Part shown: positions 28,000 to 37,912 of the stretch, one piece after another | Position numbering within the stretch: the stretch's first letter is position 1 | Layout: every line of letters begins with the position of its first letter | Program-made: the position numbers and the translations under genes | The notes under the pieces: model-generated | The model's database searches: none | The model's input: the letters and a program-made list of their open reading frames with translations, nothing else | What the model was told of the DNA's origin: nothing | DNA from: Ignavibacteriales bacterium | GTDB taxonomy: Bacteria; Bacteroidota; Ignavibacteria; Ignavibacteriales; Ignavibacteriaceae | NCBI GenBank assembly: GCA_016709765.1 | Contig: JADJMD010000012.1 | Span: 620,001 to 684,000, forward strand | Length of the DNA stretch: 64,000 bases | Reading direction: 5' to 3'

Positions 28000-29238
28000 C
28001 TAAGAAGATTTCTTTGATTTAAAAGTAAATTTTAGCGGGTCAATAATTTCTGCCCTAATTTTTCTAAATCTCACATCATCAGATTGAATTGATTTGTAAG
28101 ATTCCTTAATAAGAACATAACCCAACGAAAAGAAAAATGAAATTAAAAAAGCACCAAAGACAATTAAAGAACGTTTGGGAGAAGATTTTTTCTCTGGAGA
28201 AATGGCTTTATCAACAACTAAAACCACTGGCAGATTTTTCTGTTCTTCAATTTTAGCTTGCTCATAAATTGGGTAAATAAATTCTAATAATTTATTCTGA
28301 ATTTCATAATCTCTCATTAATCTAATATAAAGAATACCGGTCTCAGGAACATTTTCAAAAGGAATAAATAAGTTTAACGATGATCTTAAATTTTCATTTT
28401 CTCCAAATTTCATACTACTTAATCTTTTATTTATTTCTTTTACTTTAAGATCCGCTTGCAACACGAGTGGATTATCATCTCCAAAATTCATTTTCAATAA
28501 GTCTCTTTCAATCTTTGCCACCTCTGCTTTGGCTTGTATTTCAGCTGCTACAGTTATTGCAGCCTTCATCTGCTCTTTCATTTCCAATACGTTATACTTC
28601 TTACTAAAATTTTTCAAGCTGTCTTCAAGGATTACAATATCACTTTGAACCTGCAAAAATCTTTTTTCTATAAATTCACGATTATTACGTGATTCTGTAA
28701 CATTTAGCTCTAGACTAATTTCATTTAAAATTTGAACATAAAAGTTCGCCATTTCGGCAGCCCTTTTAGGTAATTCGTCAGTTACCGAGACTACGATATT
28801 ACCCTCGTCTTCTATATTAAAACTAACATTATTTTCTAATGCCTTTATTACATCTTCATATGGTTTATCATTATCAATTTCATATATTTCGCGTAAATTA
28901 AATTTTTTGATTACCTTTTCTGATGCTGTTCTACTCTGAAGAATGACGAGATAGTTATAAGCCTCATCTGAAACAGTTCCCAACCTTCCGCCCAAAGTCT
29001 TTGATAGATCCTTAATTGTGCTTGAAAATCCTGCTATATCACCAAAAAGCCCACCCTTTTTCTTTGGTGAAATGAAGGAGGCTGTAGCAGTATATCTATT
29101 TGGAATCATCAAACTAATTATTACTGCAGCAATGGTTATTATTAAAACATTAATAAAAATAATTTTCCGATATTTGACAAGAATTATTAATAAATCTTCG
29201 ATTTTTTTAGATTTTACTTCAGCTGGGTTATTAGCCAT
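28000..29238 (-). CDS. Wzz-type chain-length determinant/polysaccharide co-polymerase
   Basis: A 412-residue inner-membrane protein with one membrane helix near each end (about 25-48 and 365-388), a periplasmic domain between them, and the Wzz signature NRYTATASFISPKKKG after the first helix. The centre has a long predicted coiled coil (about 190-275). The C-terminal proline-rich KAISPEKKSSPKRSLIV precedes the second helix, as in PCP proteins. There is no cytoplasmic tyrosine-kinase domain, so it is a PCP-1-like protein that sets glycan length together with the adjacent O-antigen-ligase-like polymerase. Confidence 0.92.
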   Translation of the reverse strand: MANNPAEVKSKKIEDLLIILVKYRKIIFINVLIITIAAVIISLMIPNRYTATASFISPKKKGGLFGDIAGFSSTIKDLSKTLGGRLGTVSDEAYNYLVILQSRTASEKVIKKFNLREIYEIDNDKPYEDVIKALENNVSFNIEDEGNIVVSVTDELPKRAAEMANFYVQILNEISLELNVTESRNNREFIEKRFLQVQSDIVILEDSLKNFSKKYNVLEMKEQMKAAITVAAEIQAKAEVAKIERDLLKMNFGDDNPLVLQADLKVKEINKRLSSMKFGENENLRSSLNLFIPFENVPETGILYIRLMRDYEIQNKLLEFIYPIYEQAKIEEQKNLPVVLVVDKAISPEKKSSPKRSLIVFGAFLISFFFSLGYVLIKESYKSIQSDDVRFRKIRAEIIDPLKFTFKSKKSS

Positions 29239-29577
29239 CTTTAATCCATTAATTTGATTTTAATTTAGAATAGTACAAAGTTAATATTTTTAGTTAAGAT
29301 ATGACAATGCCTTTAGAATTGGATACTGCATATTATTAAATAATACAAAAATAAACTGAGGTCGATAAAAATCTAAAATACCCTAATATGCTTTTTGCAA
29401 TGCGAAATCTGGGAACTAAATCTTGTTACTGTTTATGGATATAATATAGTCTTTCCATTTAATCTTGATACTCAGAAGGCTTTATTGAATAAGATGAGTT
29501 TACCCTATAATTTTAATCGATTTGAATTACAAAAGTTGTACTTCCCACATCCTTCAGAACGATGATATTTAAATCGT
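29239..29577. other. 339-base gap, no confident gene
   Basis: AT-rich gap between the wzz start and the acetyltransferase stop. It should contain the promoter for wzz, but no clear element was identified. On the plus strand 29377-29562 is open for 62 codons without an early ATG. Its translation includes a segment VTVYGYNIVFPFNLDTQKA that faintly resembles part of UDP-galactopyranose-mutase-like proteins. It may be a relic, but a run of this length in AT-rich DNA can arise by chance. Confidence 0.4.
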
Positions 29578-30198
29578 TTATTTTAATTTTGAAAACAACC
29601 CATCAATCAAATCTTCATTGATATTTCCATATAACATAGCCAGATTCTCTATAATGAAAGATTGATTTATTTTGGAAAGGTCTAGATTCAATAATTTTTT
29701 TATAATATTTTCTTCAAATCTATATTTTATGACATTTGCTGGATTACCGGCAACGATTGCATAAGGGGGTACATCTTTCGTAACCACACTTCCCGCGGCA
29801 ATAATTGCCCCCTGATTAATGGTAACCCCTGATAATATTATAGCACTCATCCCAATCCATACATCATTGTGAATTTTAATTGGTCCCTTACTGGTCGCTT
29901 CAAACTTCTCATGCTTGAAGACCACTTTGAATGGAAATGTAGTTAATGATTTATACCCATGATTCCCACCAAGAATGAATTGGACACCTTCAGCAATAGA
30001 TACAAAATCACCAATCTTTAGAAACTCATTCTCTGCACCCCAGTAATGTATATTTAATGGGCCATAAGTAAATTTTCCGACCTCAACTTTATTAATAGGG
30101 AATAAGCTACCTGCTGAGGTTCTATTAATTTTATTTTTATTTCTCCATTTTATTTTAAAAAATGCAAGTTTGATCGTTTTTTTTAGATTGAACAACAT
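29578..30198 (-). CDS. CatB/XAT-type O-acetyltransferase (left-handed beta-helix)
   Basis: A 206-residue hexapeptide-repeat acyltransferase. It has the XAT-subfamily landmarks: IGDFVSIAEGVQFILGGNH, a loop with TTFPF, then the coil IHNDVWIGMSAIILSGVTI and GAIIAAGSVVTKDVPPYAIV, ending VAGNPANVIKYRF. The His in GGNH is the expected catalytic base. By context it probably acetylates a sugar of the surface polysaccharide from acetyl-CoA. The gene follows the broken flippase by 8 bases. Confidence 0.92.
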   Translation of the reverse strand: MLFNLKKTIKLAFFKIKWRNKNKINRTSAGSLFPINKVEVGKFTYGPLNIHYWGAENEFLKIGDFVSIAEGVQFILGGNHGYKSLTTFPFKVVFKHEKFEATSKGPIKIHNDVWIGMSAIILSGVTINQGAIIAAGSVVTKDVPPYAIVAGNPANVIKYRFEENIIKKLLNLDLSKINQSFIIENLAMLYGNINEDLIDGLFSKLK

Positions 30199-30206
30199 GA
30201 TGATAA

Positions 30207-31479
30207 TTAAATTAATATTTTAAGTTTTCTTAAGTATATATATTCTATAATAAAAATAACGCTTTCTGTTAAAAACCATACTATTGGAACAGCAATGTAT
30301 CCAAAAAAGTTGATAGCAAAAAATAGAATAACTATGTGGAGTAAACCGCAAATTAAAACTATCTTAGCAAAAACTTCTTTGTAACCAAAGTTTACCAATC
30401 CTTGAATACCAAGAATGTAATTACCCCAGCTTGACAAAATGACCCAGGAAAGTAAACTCAAGATTATTATGCTCTTATTGTAATCCGGCCCAAGTAATAT
30501 TTTGGTTATTATAGAAGAAAAAATTGATAAAAATAAAGAAATAAATAATGTAACAAGCAGAGTAATTTTAAAGAGCCTATTGAATAAGCTAATGGCTTTT
30601 CACGGTTATCAATTATGAGTTTTGAAAAATATGGGAAGAGTGCTTGGAAAAGCGGCATCCCCAACTGTTGAAAAGCAATAAAAATTCTCTCCGCAGCTGA
30701 ATAATACCCAACTACCTGATTATTAGTTAAGAAACCAAGTAATACACTGTTACTTGTTGTATATAAATTAATTGAAATATTTGAAACAAAAACATGCCAA
30801 CCCTCAATAAACTGATGCTTTATTTCAGAAAAAGCTGGCAATTCAAATTTAAGATTAAAAAAACGTAGAGAAACAATTAATGAAAACACACCCGAAAATA
30901 TCAATCCTAAAGAAGTTAGGAGTGGCAAAATAAGATAGTCGTCTTGAGTTTTTATAAAAATAAAAACAGAAATTGTAAAGAAAAGCTTTGATAAAACATT
31001 AAACAATGTAACAAACTTCATATTTTCAATACCTTGAAAAAACCATTGGGGAAACATGATCCATCCAAGTATTGATAATGATGTTAAATAATACACCATT
31101 TTATCAGAACTAAATTTATCAAAGTAATTGACCACAAAAACAATTATTAACAAAGATATAATTGCGAGTAAAGCCTTAATAATAAAAACTGAATAAAAAA
31201 TCTTAGAAACCTTTTTTATATCATCTCTATAAATTGAGATTTCTCTAGTTGCTGATAGGTTAAACCCAAAATCCGTTATAAGCATAAAATATCTTATAAA
31301 TGCCAGGGCAAATGCAATCAATCCAAATTTTCTGGGCCAAGAACACGAACTAAATAAGGTAAAGTTATTAGTGGGAGCAGGTAAGTTGCAATTTGTAAAA
31401 AGGTGAGAGATAAAAAGTTCTCTAATACAGTCTTTTTTTCTTTTTGCTGAATTATTTTTCTGAACTTTTTTAATAACAA
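30207..31479 (-). pseudogene. Wzx-type O-unit flippase, two single-base frameshifts
   Basis: A flippase read in three frames. The N-terminal part from a TTG at 31479 gives LENFLSLTFLQIATYLLPL and LPYLVRVLGPE. After a lost base in the run 31328-31331 the frame becomes the 270-residue piece with FALAFIRYFMLITDFGFNLS and GYYSAAERIFIAFQQLG. After a second lost base in the run 30597-30600 it continues as ISLFNRLFKITLLVTLF, LLGPDYNKS and the 84-residue tail. Restoring both bases gives 425 codons, matching RfbX-type flippases that move the undecaprenyl-linked repeat unit to the periplasmic side. No good ATG is available at the 5' end, so the start is uncertain. Confidence 0.85.
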
Positions 31480-31716
31480 ATTTTATTAACTCTTAAACAA
31501 TTCTCAAAATAGAATATAAAGACTTAGCTCTAACATAATTTTTTTTTGGAAGCTGAACAATACTAATTTTTAAAATTTTCAAAGAGATTTCACTTTTAGT
31601 TTTTTAATCTTGACGTTTTTAAAGTGACCTATTGTTATAAATAATAATATTTCTAGCTTATTAAATATTTATTAAGATATTAAATAATTAATTACTTAGT
31701 TAAGACTACTGAGTAC

Positions 31717-33855
31717 TCATTTTAATAATATCATCTTTTTAGTTTCAATAAAATTACCGGCCTGTAGACGATAAAAGTAAATACCTGAGCTTAAATTATT
31801 AGTTGTAAATTCTACATTATAACTTCCTGAAGGTTTTTCTTCATTAACTAGTGTTGCAACTTCATTTCCTAAAATATCATAAATTTTTAATCTTACATTA
31901 CAAGCAATTGGTAATTGATAGCTAATTGTTGTATTAGGATTAAACGGATTTGGATGGTTCTGATATAATTTAAATGTTATTGGTAGCGGCAACGTTGTGA
32001 ATGACCATATTTCGGACCAACCTTCATTGCCATCTGACAATGTTGGTTGTACTTTCCAAAAATACTTTCGGTAGCTTTTTAGATTTTCCAAAACCTTTAG
32101 AGTATCTTCAACATTATAGCTAAATGACGAGTCTGTAAAAGTTGAATCGAGTGAAACTTGAACTAAATATGATATAGCATTAGTAGCTCTTTTCCATAAA
32201 AGTTTTACAGTGGTAGGAATATTTATTGAATTGTTTTCCGGTGCTAATAAAATGTCAGGATAATCAGTTGTAGTAAATTTCCAAACTGGCGACCAATTTT
32301 CGTAACCTGAGGAAAGGATGCTTTTTACTCTCCAAAAATACTGTGTAGCATAATTAAGCGAATTAGCTTTGTATGATGTGTCAGTTAAATTTGTAAACGA
32401 CTGTGTGGAACCACTAAAGGATGAGTTTGTAGAAACTTGTAATTCGTAACGTAAAACATTTGGAACACTGCTCCATTTAAATTCAATCGGTAATAACAAT
32501 GCAGTTGAATTGTTAGGTGGAGATAATAAATTATACTGATAATCAATTGTTGTAAAATTCCAAGCTAAAGACCAATTTTCATATCCCGAAGAAAGTACTG
32601 TTTTTACTCTCCAATAATACTTTGTAGCATTCTTAAGAGAACATTATAGGTATAGAGTGTCGGTTAAATTTTTCAAGCTTAAAACTAATGATTAAAAGGA
32701 TATGTCTTTAGAAACTTGTAATTCGTAACGCAATAAATTTGGAACACTACTCCATTTTAAATTGAATCGGCAAAAACAATTCAGTTGAATTTTTGTGGGA
32801 TATATAGGTTTTGAAAAAAATTAGATTCACCACCATTTGTTGTTTTAAGAATTATTCCACTATCCCCTATAACTATTCCATTATTTAAATCTAAAAAATA
32901 AAGGTCATTTAATTTTTTAGTTGTATTACTAATTTGTTTTACCCAATAATTTCCTCCACTATTCGTCCTATAAATTGCTCCAGGTTTTGCATTACCCAGA
33001 TAAAATTGATCATTTCCGACAGCATACCCATTATTTTCATCAAGCATGAAAATACTCCTACATAAAGGAAGCGTTGAATTTACGTTTACCCAACTTGTAC
33101 CACCATTTAAAGTCTTGTAAATGTAAGCCCTATACTGCGAAGTCATTCCTCCATTAGCTAAAAGGAAACCGGTAGTTGGAATTAATAAATTGCATCTTGT
33201 TATATCCATAACTAACTACTTGAACCTCCACCACTTAGTCTAAAAAACCAGGTTATCCCTCCATCAGTTGATTGGTAGATAATTGCAAAACTGGTCCATA
33301 TCCAACAGCAACTATATTATTTTCATCCAAATAATAGATATCCAGTAAACGGATGAAATATCCATTATTATCTACTTTTGATAAATAACTCCAGCTTAAT
33401 CCTCCATCTGTTGTCTTATATATATTTGCTGTATCACTATTAGTTGATTGAATTGCAATTCCATTTTGCAAATCAAGGAATGATATAGCAGCAAATGAAT
33501 ATTTTATACTATCACTTAAATTTAACCAACTAATTCCACCATCTGCGGTTTTATAGAAAGTATTACCTCCTCCAAAAATATATCCATTAACAGAATCTAA
33601 AAATGAAATGGTTTTTAGATTGACTGTTGTCCCGATAGATTGTGAATTCCAAGTTGTTCCACCATCAGTTGTTTTAAGGAGTGTGCCAGCGTTGCCAATA
33701 ATAAATCCTTTATTTGAATCGATAAAGAATATTGAGGTTAAATTTTGAACTGTACCACTTACTTGTTGTATCCAGCCTGATTGAGAAAACACCAAGAATG
33801 AATTAATAATAAAAAATAGAAAAGTAAGTGCAGCCCAATTTGAAGTGTTTTTCAT
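31717..33855 (-). pseudogene. Secreted YCF48-like/fibronectin-type protein with T9SS signal, multiply interrupted
   Basis: One gene in at least four pieces. From 33855: signal peptide (to FVFSQ-like LVFSQ), then BNR/YCF48 propeller repeats of the form LLKTTDGGTTWNSQ and YKTADGGISWLNL. A base is missing in the run 33287-33290, another shift lies at about 33215-33235, and the propeller continues in 32781-33209 (KTLNGGTSWVNV, LKTTNGGES). Further shifts near 32752 and 32800 and two in-frame TAA codons follow in the first fibronectin-type repeat. The last 260 residues (31717-32499) carry two more fibronectin-like repeats and a complete T9SS type A domain (LYQNHPNPFNPNTT ... IETKKMILLK). It would be a surface or released protein. 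Some breaks are homopolymer losses, but the two stops are substitutions. Confidence 0.75.
32230..32787 (-). repeat. Tandem 279-base (93-codon) fibronectin-type repeat, two units
   Basis: The block 32230-32508 recurs at 32509-32787 with exact 279-base phasing: GGAACACT at 32462 and 32741, and ACGAATTACAAGTTTC in both units. Each encodes a sandwich repeat (FKWSSVPN.LRYELQVS ... YYWRVK/YFWRVK ... SSGYENWS). The upstream unit carries two in-frame TAA codons and an extra A; the downstream unit is clean. Confidence 0.75.
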
Positions 33856-33873
33856 ATTTTTCCCTAAACAAAT

Positions 33874-35366
33874 CTACCTTATATAAAGCAGTTCACCTGA
33901 ACCAGGTGAAATTTGTAAACTAATTTTATCACTGGACGCAATCAGAATACTTTCACCATTATCTTTATCAAACTTAAATATTCTATATGGACTATTCAAC
34001 GCAACAGTAATATTTGAACCTTTTCCAACATCTTTATTAACTATCATCAAATAGTTACCTCCTGACGCGGTGTTATTCATTTCTTCAAAAACCCCAATTA
34101 ATAATTTAGGATCGATGTTCGATTCCTCATTATTTGTAATTTGTTTTATCAAACTATTAGATAGATTGTTCTTAAATAAAGATTGAGCAATTTCTTTTTG
34201 CTTGTTGGGATAATCTGAGGTGTGAATAACTTTAACTGATTTAAGGTGCGTTAAAATTTTTCCAATTGTTTGAATGTTCTCGTTTAGCTTTTGAATGGGA
34301 ACAAATAGAGGACCGTGAAGAGAATCTGCAACATTCGGATTATCAATATTCTCTTCCAATATCCAGGATCGATAACCCTGGTCCTCATAACTTTTGAGTA
34401 TTGATAGTAACCAATACCTTTTGCACCATATGCTAATGCAGAATAAACCTGAAAACTAATTTCCTCAAATGTTGGCTTTTTATAACTAAGGTGCTCGCTT
34501 GAAAGAACAACCATCCAAAATGGAATATTATACTCAAGAGATTTTTTTCTTATGATATCTAGATTGGAATAATAGTTATTTCTGAAACCACCAAATTCAG
34601 TTTTAAGTAAAGGGTAGTTATCAAAACACAAAACTCTGGGTTTAAATTTCTGAGAGGTGATAAAAGCATCGATATATTTTTCATAATCTTCAGCTGTTGG
34701 AGTGCCATCCCAATAATTTGGAAAAAGATTTACAAAATCCAGTTTTTTATTGAACGAGGAATCTGTTCTAATCTGTTCTACCATTCTATCTATATCAGCA
34801 TAATCGTCATTAGGTACTAAATTAAGTGGAACACAAAGTTCTCTATTTGTACCGGGCTCATCCCAAATATTCCAACCATAAATATAATTCTGATTAAAAT
34901 TTTTTAGGTATTGTTTTATTTTACTATTTGTGTCATCATTTGAATTTCTATATATAAAATCGTCCTTGCATTCATTCTCCATGATTGCAAGCCACTTTAA
35001 TTTTGAATACCCCAATTTTTCAAATGCATCTTTAACTTTATATGGATCCGGCATCCAGCCCATATTACCATTAATAATAATATTTATTCCACCTTTTTCA
35101 ATTATTTTGAAAGATGAGGTGAGATCCTTTGATTTACTGGGCAAATTATATCCAAAAATGGGAAACAACCCTCGTGGATCTTCCCAACCTTCATTAGCTT
35201 GAGATTCTTTTTTATCTGGCATTGAATTTTGCACTTCGAGCGGATCATATGGATTTATAATATTTGAAAACACAAAATTGTTAAAACTACTAGAATAGTT
35301 TAGACTTAAATAAAACCCGGCTAAGCCAAATAAAAACAATACTACTAATGCTAGTTTAATTTTCAA
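33874..35366 (-). pseudogene. Membrane-anchored glycoside-hydrolase-like protein, one frameshift
   Basis: Reconstructed length is 497 residues after restoring one base in the run 34392-34395, which joins GYYQYSK to SYEDQGYRSWILEENI. One membrane helix is at residues 3-23, then an extracytoplasmic domain. The region 65-340 reads like a TIM-barrel glycosidase: GWNIWDEPG with Glu170, PRVLCFDNYPL, and AYGAKGIGYYQYS. The last 120 residues are a beta-rich domain (SPYRIFKFDKDNG, ISLQISPGSGELLYIR), as often found behind such barrels. The exact family is not certain. By position in the polysaccharide locus it may trim or turn over the secreted glycan. Confidence 0.75.
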
Positions 35367-35383
35367 TCTCTCCTCATTTATTT

Positions 35384-36844
35384 TTACTTCAACAAAATCA
35401 TTTTTTTAGTTTCTACATAATAACCAGCTTTTAGTTGGTAGAAATAAACTCCACTTGGTAAGTTGCTTGCATTAAATTCAACTGCATAACTTCCTGCATT
35501 TCTATAGTCATCAACTAAAATTGCAACTTCATTTCCTAAAACATCATAAACTTTTAAAGTTTGCCAACCACTTACTGGTGCCTGCCAACTTATTTTTGTA
35601 CTTGGGTTAAAAGGGTTTGGGTAGTTTTGTTGAAGTATAAATTTTTCAGGTAAACTTGAATTTTCTTCCTCAATGACAGTTATATCTGGTTTGGTTTTTA
35701 ACAGCCAGCCGTCCGACACCATATTAGCTATATCTCGATGACCTGCGATAACATAACCATTATCACTTGTTTGCTGAACTGAAAATCCTGCTTCATCCCA
35801 TTGACCACCCCAGCTTTTTGTCCAAAGAACTTCTCCCAATTCATTTGTTTTTATAAGTAGAACATCACCATTAGTTCCTGAAATAATATACCCTCCATCA
35901 ACAGTTTGCTGCGCTGAATATGCATATTCATTCAGTTGAGTTCCAATACTTTTTGTCCATAATGTATCTCCAAATTCATCAGTCTTTATTAATAACACAT
36001 TAGAGTTACCTGTACTGCTTGCATATATTTGACCAGCAATAATATAACCTCCATCACTCGTTGAATTAATCGAATATGCTTTGCAGTCAGTACCTGAATA
36101 ACCATAAACTTTTGCCCACAACGAATCTCCATTGCTATTTGTTTTAATCAACAAAACATCGTTTGGTCCAGCACCATAAGAATTAGAATGACCAGCTAAA
36201 ACATATCCTCCATCATTTGCTAGTTCAATCGAACAACCAATATCATCACCTGCTCCGCCAAATGCTCGGGTCCATAATGTATCGCCCATACTATCTGTTT
36301 CAATAAGAAAAATATTTTTTTCTGAAACACCATATGATCTTGTCTCACCAATGACAACAAATCCTCCTTCAGGAATTTCTTTTGCCTGGTATCCAACATC
36401 CCATGAAGAACCTCCTATAGACTTATCCCAAAGGATAGTGCCAATATCATTTGTTTTAATCAATTGAAGATCATAAGAACCTTCAATATTTGAATAATCA
36501 AATTTATACCCGGTAATAAAATAATTACTATCGGAGGTTTCCAGAACACAATATCCTTTCGCATCAAAGGTTAAATTGTGAAATATTTTCTTCCATTCAA
36601 TCATACCTTGCACATTAAACTTAACCAAAATACAATCTATATCGACAAAGAAAGGAACAACCCAATACTCATAGCCGGTAACTATGTAACCACCGTCTAG
36701 TGTTTGTTTCACAGAACTATATCCATCTAAAGTGCCGATATAACTTTGGTTGGTCCAAAGTGTATCAACCTGGCAATAAATATGTTCATTAAATAATATT
36801 ATGTCTAAGAAAATTATCAAGAATAGTCTAATTACTTTTTTCAT
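35384..36844 (-). CDS. Secreted beta-propeller-like repeat protein with T9SS signal
   Basis: A 486-residue secreted protein. The signal peptide ends about residue 25. Residues 30-390 hold about seven repeats of roughly 50 residues of the form DGGYIVTGY ... LLIKTNSNGDSLWAKVYG, a repeat family common in Bacteroidota surface proteins and probably forming a beta-propeller. The last 85 residues are a T9SS type A domain (QQNYPNPFNPSTK, GVYFYQLKAGYYVETKKMILLK-type end). It starts 10 bases after the neighbouring T9SS gene and ends 17 bases before the glycosidase-like gene. Function unknown. Confidence 0.9.
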   Translation of the reverse strand: MKKVIRLFLIIFLDIILFNEHIYCQVDTLWTNQSYIGTLDGYSSVKQTLDGGYIVTGYEYWVVPFFVDIDCILVKFNVQGMIEWKKIFHNLTFDAKGYCVLETSDSNYFITGYKFDYSNIEGSYDLQLIKTNDIGTILWDKSIGGSSWDVGYQAKEIPEGGFVVIGETRSYGVSEKNIFLIETDSMGDTLWTRAFGGAGDDIGCSIELANDGGYVLAGHSNSYGAGPNDVLLIKTNSNGDSLWAKVYGYSGTDCKAYSINSTSDGGYIIAGQIYASSTGNSNVLLIKTDEFGDTLWTKSIGTQLNEYAYSAQQTVDGGYIISGTNGDVLLIKTNELGEVLWTKSWGGQWDEAGFSVQQTSDNGYVIAGHRDIANMVSDGWLLKTKPDITVIEEENSSLPEKFILQQNYPNPFNPSTKISWQAPVSGWQTLKVYDVLGNEVAILVDDYRNAGSYAVEFNASNLPSGVYFYQLKAGYYVETKKMILLK

Positions 36845-36854
36845 TTTCTCTCCA

Positions 36855-37799
36855 TTACTTCAACAAAATCATTTTTTTAGTTTCAAAATACTCACCAGCT
36901 TGCAAGCGATAGAAGTATATCCCAGATGCTGGATTCTTGATACTTGATGCTGGATTAAATTCTATTTCATAACTTCCTGCTGGTCTGTACTCATTTACTA
37001 AAGTTGCAACTTCATTTCCTAAAACATCATAAACTTTTAATGTTTGCCAACAACTAACTGGCGTTTGCCAACTTATATTTGTACTTGGGTTAAATGGGTT
37101 TGGGTAGTTTTGGTTTAATAAGTATTTATTGGGATAAATAAATGTTCTATCATCATTACTAACAATTGCTCCCTCAAAATTAATTTTAGTTTGTGTATAA
37201 ATTTGATGATTACCTAAATATGTAGTTTTAAAAATTCGCTTATATAAACCTCTTTCGCTGTCAAACCATAGTGAATCCAAAAAGTCTGAGAAATTATTAC
37301 AAATTTCAAATTGAATATTTGAATTAAATCTATTGATTATAATAGTCGTATTATTTGGTGCATAAACTGGAAAATCCCATATGCCAATTCTTCCCCAAGT
37401 ATCAACAGAATCCCCAGATTGAGGGCTTGCAGATAATGGGTGATCATTTTCCAATAATTCAGTTAATACAAAATAAAATTTCTTATTAATCTTAAATGTT
37501 GAGTCTATTAGTGGAGTGATGATTCTTTCAGTTAAATCGATTTCTTGCTCAACAGTCCATTCAATTCTACTTACAAAGTTTACAGAATCAATTATAGTAT
37601 AATTTATTCTTCCAGAATCCTGCTGAAAAGATTCGAATGAACCAACATAGTAAGTTGAATCAGTAAACAAATAGTTGTAAGTATATTTATTCCATTTAGC
37701 TAATGGGAATATATCATAAAGTGCGTTTGTCTGTGCGATGATATTCGAAGTCGTATAAAACTGAATTAGTAGAACCGAGACCAAAACTAACTTTTTCAT
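36855..37799 (-). CDS. Small secreted T9SS cargo protein
   Basis: A 314-residue protein with a signal peptide (to about IIAQ, residue 22), a central beta-rich region of about 200 residues that I do not recognise, and a C-terminal T9SS type A domain (LLNQNYPNPFNPSTN). That domain contains a short insertion near its end (the phrase SSIKNPASGIYFYRL instead of NLSSGIYFYRL). The central region has WDFPVYAPNNTTII and FDSERGLYKRIFKT. It forms a pair with the larger T9SS gene downstream. Confidence 0.85.
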   Translation of the reverse strand: MKKLVLVSVLLIQFYTTSNIIAQTNALYDIFPLAKWNKYTYNYLFTDSTYYVGSFESFQQDSGRINYTIIDSVNFVSRIEWTVEQEIDLTERIITPLIDSTFKINKKFYFVLTELLENDHPLSASPQSGDSVDTWGRIGIWDFPVYAPNNTTIIINRFNSNIQFEICNNFSDFLDSLWFDSERGLYKRIFKTTYLGNHQIYTQTKINFEGAIVSNDDRTFIYPNKYLLNQNYPNPFNPSTNISWQTPVSCWQTLKVYDVLGNEVATLVNEYRPAGSYEIEFNPASSIKNPASGIYFYRLQAGEYFETKKMILLK

Positions 37800-37912
37800 A
37801 AAGAGCCCCTATGAAAAATAAAAATAATTTAACAGAAAGAACTAATTCTAAAATAACCGAATTATAATGAGAGTAAAGACAATAAGAGCATTTTTCATTT
37901 GTGAGCAAGCAA

